From NCBI RefSeq assembly GCF_000931935.2, contig NZ_AZAC01000002.1:124001-188000 (forward strand): a stretch of DNA of 64,000 bases, read 5' to 3'. The notes beneath the pieces are model-generated. The model saw only the letters and a program-made list of their open reading frames with translations, was not told where the DNA came from and made no database searches. A program made the translations under genes and the position numbers. Source of the stretch: Dethiosulfatarculus sandiegensis (GTDB lineage Bacteria; Desulfobacterota; Desulfarculia; Desulfarculales; Desulfarculaceae). Below are positions 1 through 7,274 of the stretch, in pieces; the stretch's first letter is position 1, and the number at the start of each line of letters is the position of its first letter.

Positions 1-1762
1 GGACCGGGCTGCCCTGAATAAGCGATTGGCGGCGCTCTGTGTTCTGAAGCACCTCCTCAACCAGGCCCTTAAAGATCCGGCCTTGATCCGCATCCACAGT
101 TATCTCAATGCCGTTTTCCAGTTTGTCCAGTTCATCTTTGAGGTTGAAGACACCGGGCAGGCGGTATTCCCTGGCCACGGTGGCCAGGTGACCGGCCATG
201 CCGCCGGTTCCGGAAAGCACGGCCACCGCTCTGCCCAACAGCGCAGCCCACCTGGGGGAGGGCTGCTCAACCACCAGAACGGCCTGGTCCGGAAAGCGCA
301 TGGCGTCGCTGTTCTTTCGCACCCAATAAACCGGGCCAAAGGCCGAACCGGGACTTATTTTGAGCCCGTCCTTTATCCAAGGTTCAGCCTTGACAGGCAC
401 TTCCTGTTTTGGTTTTTCCGGTTCTTCCGACTGACCCAGGGGCCTGGTTTGCAGGATAAAGAGATTGCCCTCATGGTCATAGGCCCATTCCACATCCTGA
501 TATGAGCCATAGTGTTTTTCCATGGTCAGGGATTTCTGGGCAATGTCGAGCACCTGTTTTTCTGTCAACGAGGGGGCCTTGGCCTCGTCACCGGTGGGGG
601 TGAGGCGGCAGATTCCTTCTTCGGGATAGCAGACATAGGCGGTGTCTTTCTGGACGATGCTTTCTTCTTTGATGGTAAGGGATTCGCCTCTTTCGACTAC
701 AAACAAATCCGCCTGGGTTCTGCCGTCGACCACGGAGCGGGGCAGGCCCAGGGTGGCGTTTATCTGGATAGCGTCGTCCCCGTCCTTAAGGGGGTTGGCC
801 GTATAAACCACCCCTCCGCTTTTGGCGTCGACCATGGTCAGGCAACCCACGCACATGGCCACGTCCGAATCCCTGATTCCCCTCATCAGGCGATAATGCA
901 TGGCCTGGGGGGTGTATTTACTGGCCACCACTTCCTTGTAGGTGTCCAGGATGTGTTGGGGGCTGACATTTAAGTGGCTGGCGTATTGTCCGGCAAAAGA
1001 GGCCTTGGCCGAATCCTCGCCCAGGGCGCTGGAGCGCAGGGAGACGGTGACTCCCTTGCCTGCCTGTTTCTCCAGGCGGGCGTAGGCATCTTCTATCTGA
1101 CGGGTCATCTCCTCCGGAACCGGTGCTTTTACGATTTTTTGCTGAATTTGAGAACTAAGTTTGAACAGGTCGTCCATGCGTTCCAGGACAGCGCTCTGCA
1201 AAAGCCGGTCTATTTCCGCGATCAGGTTGTTCTTTGAAAGGAAAAAGTGAAAAGCCCGGGCTGTAAGGCAAAAACCCGGCGGAGTGGGTATGGCGATACG
1301 GTTTCTGACCTCGCCTAAGTTGGCCATTTTGTTGCCCACCAGGTGAGCTTCATTTTTGGTGACTTGATCCAGGTCGAGTATCAATTCACCTTGTTCCGAG
1401 GGAAGCTTGGGGGCCAGAATCTGGTTTATGGCCTTTTGGATCTCCTGGTGGCGCTCGAAAAGCACCTGGTATTTTTCCGGGGCCAGTTCGTTCATCAGAT
1501 TGATCATCTGAAAAACGTTTACACCCAGGCTGGTGCAGACCCCGCGGATAAAGCTCATGCCATAGACGCGGTCTCCGACCAGGGCGGATTCCAGCTCGGC
1601 CATCAGCTCCAAGGCCTTGTTGTTGGCCGCCAGAAGCAGTTTGAAATTGTGGTAACGGGAACGGAATTCGGCGGTGAGTTCTTCTTGGCTGAGACCGGGG
1701 CCTGATGATGTTTTTTTCAGGCCCGGAATAATGGAGCCCAGTTTCAGCAAAAGGTTTTTCAT
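1..1762 (-). CDS. PEP synthase / pyruvate-phosphate dikinase-like protein (partial, C-terminus outside window)
   Basis: The frame is open from an ATG at 1762 to the window edge (587 codons). Residues 1-140 form a helical extension not typical of PpsA. A PPDK N-terminal ATP-grasp-like domain follows (GNKMANLGEVR; VSLRSSALGEDSAKASFAGQ; QDVEWAYD...ILQTRP). Near codon 520 comes the swivelling phosphohistidine domain with the motif GTGGMAGHLATVAREYRLPG, whose His is the expected phospho-carrier. The C-terminal PEP-binding barrel would lie outside the window, so presence of a full enzyme is untested. It is the last visible gene of the operon that starts with the histidine kinase at 7009, 32 bp after a receiver gene. 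Context suggests a signalling or stress-linked paralogue rather than housekeeping gluconeogenic PpsA (inference). Confidence 0.8.
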   Translation of the reverse strand, partial: MKNLLLKLGSIIPGLKKTSSGPGLSQEELTAEFRSRYHNFKLLLAANNKALELMAELESALVGDRVYGMSFIRGVCTSLGVNVFQMINLMNELAPEKYQVLFERHQEIQKAINQILAPKLPSEQGELILDLDQVTKNEAHLVGNKMANLGEVRNRIAIPTPPGFCLTARAFHFFLSKNNLIAEIDRLLQSAVLERMDDLFKLSSQIQQKIVKAPVPEEMTRQIEDAYARLEKQAGKGVTVSLRSSALGEDSAKASFAGQYASHLNVSPQHILDTYKEVVASKYTPQAMHYRLMRGIRDSDVAMCVGCLTMVDAKSGGVVYTANPLKDGDDAIQINATLGLPRSVVDGRTQADLFVVERGESLTIKEESIVQKDTAYVCYPEEGICRLTPTGDEAKAPSLTEKQVLDIAQKSLTMEKHYGSYQDVEWAYDHEGNLFILQTRPLGQSEEPEKPKQEVPVKAEPWIKDGLKISPGSAFGPVYWVRKNSDAMRFPDQAVLVVEQPSPRWAALLGRAVAVLSGTGGMAGHLATVAREYRLPGVFNLKDELDKLENGIEITVDADQGRIFKGLVEEVLQNTERRQSLIQGSPV

Positions 1763-1794
1763 GGAAAAATCACAGCCGATCCTCTTTGAACCCA

Positions 1795-2220
1795 CTAGGG
1801 CTCGGTCTTTTTGGCCTTGGCCCTAAGGCAATTGATCTTGTCCTCTTGAAGGCATCGTTTGCGATAGGCGTCTTCTATCTTGTAGACCAGCTCATCCAGG
1901 GCCACCGGTTTTAAGAGATAATCAAAAGCGCCCAGGGCCATGCCCTGAATAGAGGCCTCCAGGCTGGCATGACCGGTAAGCAGGATCACCTCCAAAAGGG
2001 GATGGGCTTTTTTCATGGCTCGGATGGTTTCAATGCCGTCCATTCCCGGCATCATCACATCCAGGAGCACCACATCCACAGACTGGTCCGCAAGGATTTC
2101 CAGGGCCTTTTCCCCGCTGTGAGCGGTGAGCACATTGATTTTGCGCAGGGTGAGGCGTTTGGAAAGGGGTTCAATGAAATCCTTTTCATCATCCACTACC
2201 AGGAGATTGATGCCTTGCAC
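1795..2220 (-). CDS. Stand-alone response-regulator receiver protein
   Basis: A CheY-like receiver of 141 residues starting at GTG. It has the acidic pair in LLVVDDEKDF, the phospho-acceptor Asp in VVLLDVMMPGMDG, the Thr in VILLTGHAS and the Lys in FDYLLKPVAL, so all canonical phosphotransfer residues are present. A short charged tail (about residues 120-141) replaces any output domain. It sits between the membrane-protein gene (90 bp upstream, with a strong hairpin in the gap) and the PEP-synthase-like gene (32 bp downstream) and is probably phosphorylated by the kinase encoded at 5261-7009 (inference). Confidence 0.88.
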   Translation of the reverse strand: MQGINLLVVDDEKDFIEPLSKRLTLRKINVLTAHSGEKALEILADQSVDVVLLDVMMPGMDGIETIRAMKKAHPLLEVILLTGHASLEASIQGMALGAFDYLLKPVALDELVYKIEDAYRKRCLQEDKINCLRAKAKKTEP

Positions 2221-2248
2221 TTTTGCACTCTTTTTTTCGAAAAGCGCC

Positions 2249-2283
2249 TTTTCCGCCGACCAGTTGCCCCGGTCGGCGGAAAA
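2249..2283. other. Strong intercistronic hairpin
   Basis: A perfect 13-bp inverted repeat (TTTTCCGCCGACC and its complement) with a 9-nt loop lies between the membrane-protein stop (2311) and the receiver start (2220). No U-run follows on the minus strand, so it looks more like a transcript-stabilising or processing stem within the operon than an intrinsic terminator. Confidence 0.55.
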
Positions 2284-2310
2284 GGTGATTTGTTTGATAG
2301 AAATTTAGGC

Positions 2311-3006
2311 TTAATGGGCTTCCAGTTGGAATCCGGCTCCTTCAAATAAGAACATCACAGCATAACCATACCATACCGTGTACACCACATAGAATATCAG
2401 GGAGAAGAGCACAATACCCCAGCGGTCCCCAATATTCTGAGGGGTTATTCCATAGTAGTTATAGGCGCATTCCACCACTTTTTTCTGAAGCGTGCCGGTG
2501 AATTTGGCATTGGTAAACTGCTTTTGGCGGTTGAAGTCCTTGATCACTTCTTTTAAGGTGGCCCACCAGGCATAGAGCATTAGCTTTCCGTTTTTATTGT
2601 AGCGCGTTTCGAGCTCTTTACCCTTGTTGTGGAACATATTGTCCGAGTCGGTTATGCAAGATGCTAAAACAGCCCCGAAATCCCCTTTGAATTTTACTGT
2701 CTCGGCTTCCCTGGTCACCTGGCCGCCGGAAGCCTCGAGCAGCATGGCGGTTCTCATGGCCTGGTTTTCGTTACCCATTTTAAGGGTGAGGTTGATTTCC
2801 TTGCCGCTGAAGGCCTGGCTTTCCTTTTTGACTTGCGGGATGTAATAGGCCGAGGCCTTGGAGATTGAGTTGTACAGGGCGTCTAAGTATTCCAATCCGT
2901 TATGACCATTGAACAGAGGCGTGAACAGGCCGAAAAGCACCACTGCAAAGGCAACCAGCATGGCAAAGCCGAGGATTAATTTCTTTTTGTTATTGCGTGC
3001 CGCCAT
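2311..3006 (-). CDS. Two-TM membrane protein of unknown function, TauE-linked
   Basis: A 231-residue protein; the ATG at 3006 is preceded by GGAGGTG at good spacing and lies 2 bp after the TauE stop, so the two are translationally coupled. One TM helix near residues 11-30 (LILGFAMLVAFAVVLFGLF) and one near 200-220 (WGIVLFSLIFYVVYTVWYGYA) enclose a soluble, probably periplasmic, domain of about 160 residues with no motif I recognise. Its position suggests an accessory subunit of the neighbouring exporter (inference). The longer frame upstream of 3006 overlaps tauE and lacks a ribosome-binding site. Confidence 0.75.
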   Translation of the reverse strand: MAARNNKKKLILGFAMLVAFAVVLFGLFTPLFNGHNGLEYLDALYNSISKASAYYIPQVKKESQAFSGKEINLTLKMGNENQAMRTAMLLEASGGQVTREAETVKFKGDFGAVLASCITDSDNMFHNKGKELETRYNKNGKLMLYAWWATLKEVIKDFNRQKQFTNAKFTGTLQKKVVECAYNYYGITPQNIGDRWGIVLFSLIFYVVYTVWYGYAVMFLFEGAGFQLEAH

Positions 3007-3008
3007 GA

Positions 3009-4286
3009 TCACACCTCCACCCCGCGCAGGTTTTTGATGTGAGCCACAAAGGTGCCTATGACCCAGATTCCGAACATGGCGATGACCACGAAAAAGGCCC
3101 ATACGCCAATGGAGTCAAGGGTGGCGGCAGTGCCTTTGCTGATGCTTATCATCTCCATTTCGCCCAGTTTGCCCGGCAGGGCAAAGATGCGGTTTACGAA
3201 ACCGGCCAGAACCGCCATGGCGTAAAAGCCCCTGATGGTGATTCCGGGCACTACCTTGGTGACCATGGCCCCGATCTGGATGCCCAAAAGGGAACCCAGA
3301 AGCATGCCCATGGCCAAGGTGTAGAAGATAAAGCCGTAGATAGCGTACTGGCTCACAGCCGCGTAACCCGCGGTAAAGACAATCTGGAAGATGTCCGTGC
3401 CGACTGTGGTCATGGAGGAAACGCCTAACACATATACAAAGATGGGGAAAGTCAGGAATCCGCCTCCCACACCCATGATGGCCGCGGCAAAGCCCACCAG
3501 AAAACCACTGGCTACAAGAAATATCGCTGAAATGCGGCGTCCTCCGGGGACCAGGTTCTGGTCAAAGGTGACCATGGGGGGGATGTTCATGCCCTGAAGT
3601 TTCTGGGGAAGGTTGCCAAGCTCGGCGCCTTCACCGCCGCCGTGGGCCGAACCCGAGTCGCCGGATTTGCGGGCCTTTAAAAAGTCCTGTAGAGCATAGG
3701 CTCCCAAAAGGCCCAGCATCAGAACATAGATGGTTGTAATAAAGGCATCGCTTAAAACCGGGTTGATTTCATAAAGGGTCCGGTTGATAACACCGCCGGT
3801 GGTGGCCCCGCCAATGGCTCCAATCAAGAAGATAAGAGCCAAAGACACGCTGACATTGCCGAGTTTGCGGTGGATCACACTCCCCATGATGGCCTTGGCA
3901 AAGATGTGGAAAAGGTCGGTGCCCACTGCCAGGATGCCTTTGATGCCGGCGCTCATCAGGGCGGGGGCGATGATGAAACCGCCGCCGGCGCCGATGCAGC
4001 CGGTAATCAGGCCGGCGCCCAAGCCGATCAAAATGGAAGCTAAAAAGATGCCCAGGGAATAAAAGGCCGGGCTATATGCCTTTTTACCTCCCAGCACGTC
4101 GGGCAGGTTGTCCACAATGGGGTCTGCAAAGGCGACCCCGCCTATGATAATGGGTATGATTAACAGTCCCAGAATGGCCAGGCGCTTTTTGTCTCCTGTA
4201 ATGGTGCGGGAGACATCCAACTCCCATTTGGCGTGGGCCCTGGCTCCTGCCATCATGAACTGGCCCCACTGCTTGAAGAAACTCAT
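3009..4286 (-). CDS. TauE/SafE-family anion (sulfite/sulfonate-type) exporter
   Basis: A 425-residue inner-membrane protein with many hydrophobic segments and the family's two glycine-rich half-repeats (IGLGAGLITGCIGAGGGFI near residue 90 and GFAAAIMGVGGGFLTFPIF near 265). Both are followed by the conserved VGTD(L/I)F. Family members export sulfite, sulfoacetate or related organic anions; the substrate here is unknown. The ATG at 4286 is chosen over the in-frame GTG at 4292 because GGAGGT sits 8 nt upstream of the ATG. The N-terminal 45 residues are an extra hydrophilic stretch. It lies in the sigma-54 operon after kinase and receiver genes, so its expression is probably signal-controlled. 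Confidence 0.85.
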   Translation of the reverse strand: MSFFKQWGQFMMAGARAHAKWELDVSRTITGDKKRLAILGLLIIPIIIGGVAFADPIVDNLPDVLGGKKAYSPAFYSLGIFLASILIGLGAGLITGCIGAGGGFIIAPALMSAGIKGILAVGTDLFHIFAKAIMGSVIHRKLGNVSVSLALIFLIGAIGGATTGGVINRTLYEINPVLSDAFITTIYVLMLGLLGAYALQDFLKARKSGDSGSAHGGGEGAELGNLPQKLQGMNIPPMVTFDQNLVPGGRRISAIFLVASGFLVGFAAAIMGVGGGFLTFPIFVYVLGVSSMTTVGTDIFQIVFTAGYAAVSQYAIYGFIFYTLAMGMLLGSLLGIQIGAMVTKVVPGITIRGFYAMAVLAGFVNRIFALPGKLGEMEMISISKGTAATLDSIGVWAFFVVIAMFGIWVIGTFVAHIKNLRGVEV

Positions 4287-4396
4287 ATCCACTCACCTCC
4301 AGATATAGCTAGGGCGTTCTTACGGGATTTAACCCGTTTTACGTTGTAATGGCTCAAACCGGACCCGCCCCTGGCGCCTTGGGGAGGGCCGCTTTA

Positions 4397-4780
4397 TTAA
4401 TTTTTGGCTTGCATGGCCGCCTCGATCCTTTCCAAGAGCACCTTTAAATCACAGGGCTTGGTAAGGTAGTCAAAGGCTCCCATGTTGATCCCTTCCCTGG
4501 CCGCCTGCTCTGAGCCATGACCGGTCAGGATGATGACTTCAAGGGAAGGATCCATTTTTTTGAATATCTTGAGAACCTCTATGCCATCCATGTCCTCCAT
4601 TTTGAGGTCCACCACAGCCACGTCATAGTCGTTTTTTCTTAGGGCCTGGATTGCCTCGGCCCCGTTGTTGATGGCTGTAACGTTCAGGTTGCGCTTGTTC
4701 AGGCGCTTGGAAAGAACCTCTAAATATCCGTCTTCATCGTCCACCAAGAGCAACCGTATCTTTTTTGCTAAGGCGGTCAT
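4397..4780 (-). CDS. Stand-alone response-regulator receiver protein
   Basis: A CheY-like single receiver domain of 127 residues with LLLVDDEDGY, Asp in VAVVDLKMEDMDG, Thr in VIILTGHGS and Lys in FDYLTKPCDL. No output domain is present. AGAGGT precedes the ATG. It is 9 bp downstream of another receiver gene, with which it shares about half of its residues, so the two look like a tandem duplication. A 110-bp gap separates it from the exporter gene. It could be a phosphorelay intermediate or a decoy for the kinase at 5261-7009 (inference). Confidence 0.88.
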   Translation of the reverse strand: MTALAKKIRLLLVDDEDGYLEVLSKRLNKRNLNVTAINNGAEAIQALRKNDYDVAVVDLKMEDMDGIEVLKIFKKMDPSLEVIILTGHGSEQAAREGINMGAFDYLTKPCDLKVLLERIEAAMQAKN

Positions 4781-4789
4781 GTAATACCT

Positions 4790-5230
4790 CTAGTCGCCGC
4801 GTCTCAGGGCGATCATCTGGGCGCGGGCTTCCAGTATTTTGGCCTCGTGCAGACGTTTTTTCCGGCAGGCCTCTTCCACTTTGGAGATAAGAACCTCCAT
4901 GTCACAGGGCTTCATGAGGTAGTCAAAGGCACCTCTTTTCATGCCCTCAATGGCGCTTTCCACCGTGGCGTGGCCGGTCAGCATGATAACTTCCAGGGTG
5001 GGGTGCTCGGCCTTTATGGCGGCCAGAGTCTCCAGTCCGTCCATACCTGGCATTTTGACGTCCAGGATCACAACGTCTATCTTGCTGGGTCCGCCGTCGT
5101 CGATGATTTTGAGCGCTTCGGGGCCGCTTAAGGCCACACTTACACTTACTCCCCTTTTGTCCAGGCGTTTGGCCATGGTTTCAACAAAAGGGGCCTCGTC
5201 ATCGACAAGTAGAACTGAAGGCTTAACCAT
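4790..5230 (-). CDS. Stand-alone response-regulator receiver protein
   Basis: A single receiver domain of 146 residues: acidic pair in VLLVDDEAPF, Asp in VVILDVKMPGMDG, Thr in VIMLTGHATVE, Lys in FDYLMKPCDM, then a helical tail of about 25 residues. GGAGG with 7-nt spacing precedes the ATG. It lies 30 bp after the histidine kinase stop and is the most likely direct cognate receiver for that kinase by gene order (inference). All catalytic residues are present, in contrast to the degenerate receiver of the enhancer-binding protein upstream. Confidence 0.9.
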   Translation of the reverse strand: MVKPSVLLVDDEAPFVETMAKRLDKRGVSVSVALSGPEALKIIDDGGPSKIDVVILDVKMPGMDGLETLAAIKAEHPTLEVIMLTGHATVESAIEGMKRGAFDYLMKPCDMEVLISKVEEACRKKRLHEAKILEARAQMIALRRGD

Positions 5231-5260
5231 TGCGATACCTCCATTAAGTCAGGGTCTCCC

Positions 5261-7009
5261 TCACGCCTGGCGAGGGGAATAAGTGGGGGCTTTTTTTCCG
5301 GTTTTGTCTTCCTCGGTTGCCGCTTCCCCGCCATGGGCGGGAAGATTCACCGTAAAGGAAGTGCCTTGCCCGACATTGCTGCGAAGGCTCAGGGTGCCCC
5401 CTAATTTATTTACTATTCCATAACAGATCGAAAGTCCTAATCCGGTTCCCTGGCCCACCGGCTTGGTGGTGAAAAAGGGATCGAATATCCTGGGCAGATT
5501 GGCCTCGGGGATGCCTTCACCCGTGTCTTCCACCTCCATCAGCACCTGACCGTCTTGGTGAGAGGTTCGCACTGTTACATATCCGCCGCCGGGACCTATG
5601 GCATCCACAGCGTTATTTACCAGATTCAAAAGCACCTGCTGCAATTCGGCCGGTGAGGCCATCACGGGCGGAAGCCCCTGGGCCAGGTAAGTCTCCAGCT
5701 TTACGTTTGCGTAGCGGGTCTTTTGGGTCAATAACCCCAATACTTCCTCCACCAGCAGGTTAACCTGCACCTGGCTGGGGGCGGGGTCTGTTTTGCGGGC
5801 AAAACTCAAAAGTTTGTGGGTGATCTCCTTGCAGCGGTCCCCCTGGGTGCGGATCTGCCCCACTGCCCGCTTTATCTCGTCCATGTTTTCGGCCTGGTTT
5901 TCATATCCGTCGCTTAAAAGGTCTTCAATCCAACCCGCTTCTTCCACCATTATCGCCACCGGGTTGTTTATTTCATGGGCAATGCCCGCGGCCAGCTCGC
6001 CGATGGAGGCCAGCCTCCCGGCCTCAATGACCGAGCGGCTCATTACCGCCTTTTGATCCTGGGCCTGGTGAATATGTTCCAACACCTTTCGGGAGAGCAG
6101 AAAAGAAACCAGAATGACGATAACGCCGCTTATCAGGAAGATGTAAAGGGCCATTCTTCTGGCCGACTGCAGATGGGTGAAGGCATCTTGCGCTTCCTGT
6201 TGCAGACAAAGCACCCACTCTCCCCCCTTGAGGGCAGCCATGGCAAAGATGGATTCCTGTCCAAAGGCATCCGGCCTCAATACCACGGGGATGCGCTCCG
6301 GGTTAAGTTTGCCCTTTAATAAGTCGTTGTACGGCCCCCGGTTTAAAATAACTTCAAAGCGGGGCTTGGTCTGAAATTCTCCCTGCCGGTCCAGGATAAA
6401 GGCGAATCCGGTCTCCCCCAGTCTTATGTTGGCCACCAGGGCGTTAAAGGCCTCGAAATCAATGCTGGCCTTCAATAAGTAGGTTTTGTTGCCCCATTTT
6501 TTATGCACCGCCACGATAAAGTGGGGGGTGCCCCTTAAACCCGCAAAAACATCGGAAATATAAAGCTCATTGCCAAGGGCTTCCTTAAACCAGGCAGCCT
6601 GGGAATAGTCGGCCAAGGTTAGGTTGAAGGGCCCGGCATAGGCCACCTGTATTCCCTTGGTGTCAACCAGCCCCAGATCCACAAAAACCGCGCCGTATTC
6701 TTCGCGCATCAGCCCCAGCTTTTGCCTGAGGAAAGTGCTGTTGGCCAGGTTTTCCGGAGCCGAGGAGCGGGACAAAACCCTTATGTTGGCCAAACGGTCG
6801 TTTAAAAATAAATCTATGCTGTGGCTGTGCTTCTGCACCAGCTCTCGCAGGTGATCAAAAACCTTGGCCTTATAGGCTTTGCCAAACTCCTCCAGCATGA
6901 TAAAGCCGGTCAGGGCCAAGGGAATCAGGGAGACCACCACCACTATGAGGACCAGGTTCCTCCTCAAAGGGGCGACGGCGCTCCTGGCTTTTTCGGTGTC
7001 TGAGAACAT
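5261..7009 (-). CDS. Membrane sensor histidine kinase (Cache-like sensor, HisKA-HATPase)
   Basis: A 582-residue kinase. TM1 lies near residues 18-39. A periplasmic Cache-like region of about 250 residues follows, then TM2 near 287-310 (MALYIFLISGVIVILVSFLL). The HisKA H-box is AGIAHEINNP with His near 345. The ATPase has an N-box (LLNLVNNAVDAIG near 466), a G1 box (DTGEGIP) and a G2 box (GTGLGLSI near 518). There is no fused receiver; three separate receivers follow in the same operon. This layout resembles kinases of the NtrB/DctB type. The gene lies directly downstream of a GG-N10-GC promoter. The ligand is unknown; small organic acids are common Cache ligands. Confidence 0.9.
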   Translation of the reverse strand: MFSDTEKARSAVAPLRRNLVLIVVVVSLIPLALTGFIMLEEFGKAYKAKVFDHLRELVQKHSHSIDLFLNDRLANIRVLSRSSAPENLANSTFLRQKLGLMREEYGAVFVDLGLVDTKGIQVAYAGPFNLTLADYSQAAWFKEALGNELYISDVFAGLRGTPHFIVAVHKKWGNKTYLLKASIDFEAFNALVANIRLGETGFAFILDRQGEFQTKPRFEVILNRGPYNDLLKGKLNPERIPVVLRPDAFGQESIFAMAALKGGEWVLCLQQEAQDAFTHLQSARRMALYIFLISGVIVILVSFLLSRKVLEHIHQAQDQKAVMSRSVIEAGRLASIGELAAGIAHEINNPVAIMVEEAGWIEDLLSDGYENQAENMDEIKRAVGQIRTQGDRCKEITHKLLSFARKTDPAPSQVQVNLLVEEVLGLLTQKTRYANVKLETYLAQGLPPVMASPAELQQVLLNLVNNAVDAIGPGGGYVTVRTSHQDGQVLMEVEDTGEGIPEANLPRIFDPFFTTKPVGQGTGLGLSICYGIVNKLGGTLSLRSNVGQGTSFTVNLPAHGGEAATEEDKTGKKAPTYSPRQA

Positions 7010-7076
7010 GATTGTTTATCAAAACCTCCAAAGCAGCCGGGTTTGAAAACAAGCTTCCGGCTCTGTGGAAAACATT

Positions 7077-7092
7077 TGCAACGGTTGTGCCT
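7077..7092 (-). promoter_or_regulatory. Sigma-54 promoter of the kinase-receiver-exporter operon
   Basis: On the minus strand the sequence reads AGGCACAACCGTTGCA, matching the -24/-12 consensus TGGCAC-N5-TTGC with the obligatory GG-N10-GC spacing. The predicted start would be near 7066, giving a leader of roughly 55 nt before the kinase ATG at 7009. An NtrC-type activator with a GAFTGA loop is encoded immediately upstream. Confidence 0.75.
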
Positions 7093-7237
7093 GAATCCCC
7101 CTGTCGGGGGCGAATATCGGCTCATATCCAGGGTAACGCTTAAAAAACGTTACTGATTTGCGTAAGTTGTCTCGGGTGTGATCTGCCCGGGAGATAGCTT
7201 TCATCGAGTCGGGATGCGGGTGGGTGTTTGCAAAAAT

Positions 7238-7267
7238 GGTGTCTGTTTTTTTTACACCGGTGTCAAA
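7238..7267. promoter_or_regulatory. Candidate enhancer (UAS) for the sigma-54 activator
   Basis: Two copies of GGTGTC lie 21 bp apart (7238-7243 and 7259-7264), i.e. two helical turns. The second is inside the near-palindrome TTTACACCGGTGTCAAA (7251-7267), whose core ACACCGGTGT is perfect. The site is about 150-175 bp upstream of the sigma-54 promoter, a normal enhancer distance. Binding by the neighbouring activator is inferred. Confidence 0.5.
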
Positions 7268-7274
7268 TGTGTTA

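Noticed and set aside
2249..2283. Hairpin between the membrane-protein and receiver genes as an intrinsic terminator
   Set aside because: No U-run follows on the transcribed strand, and the gene arrangement suggests read-through.
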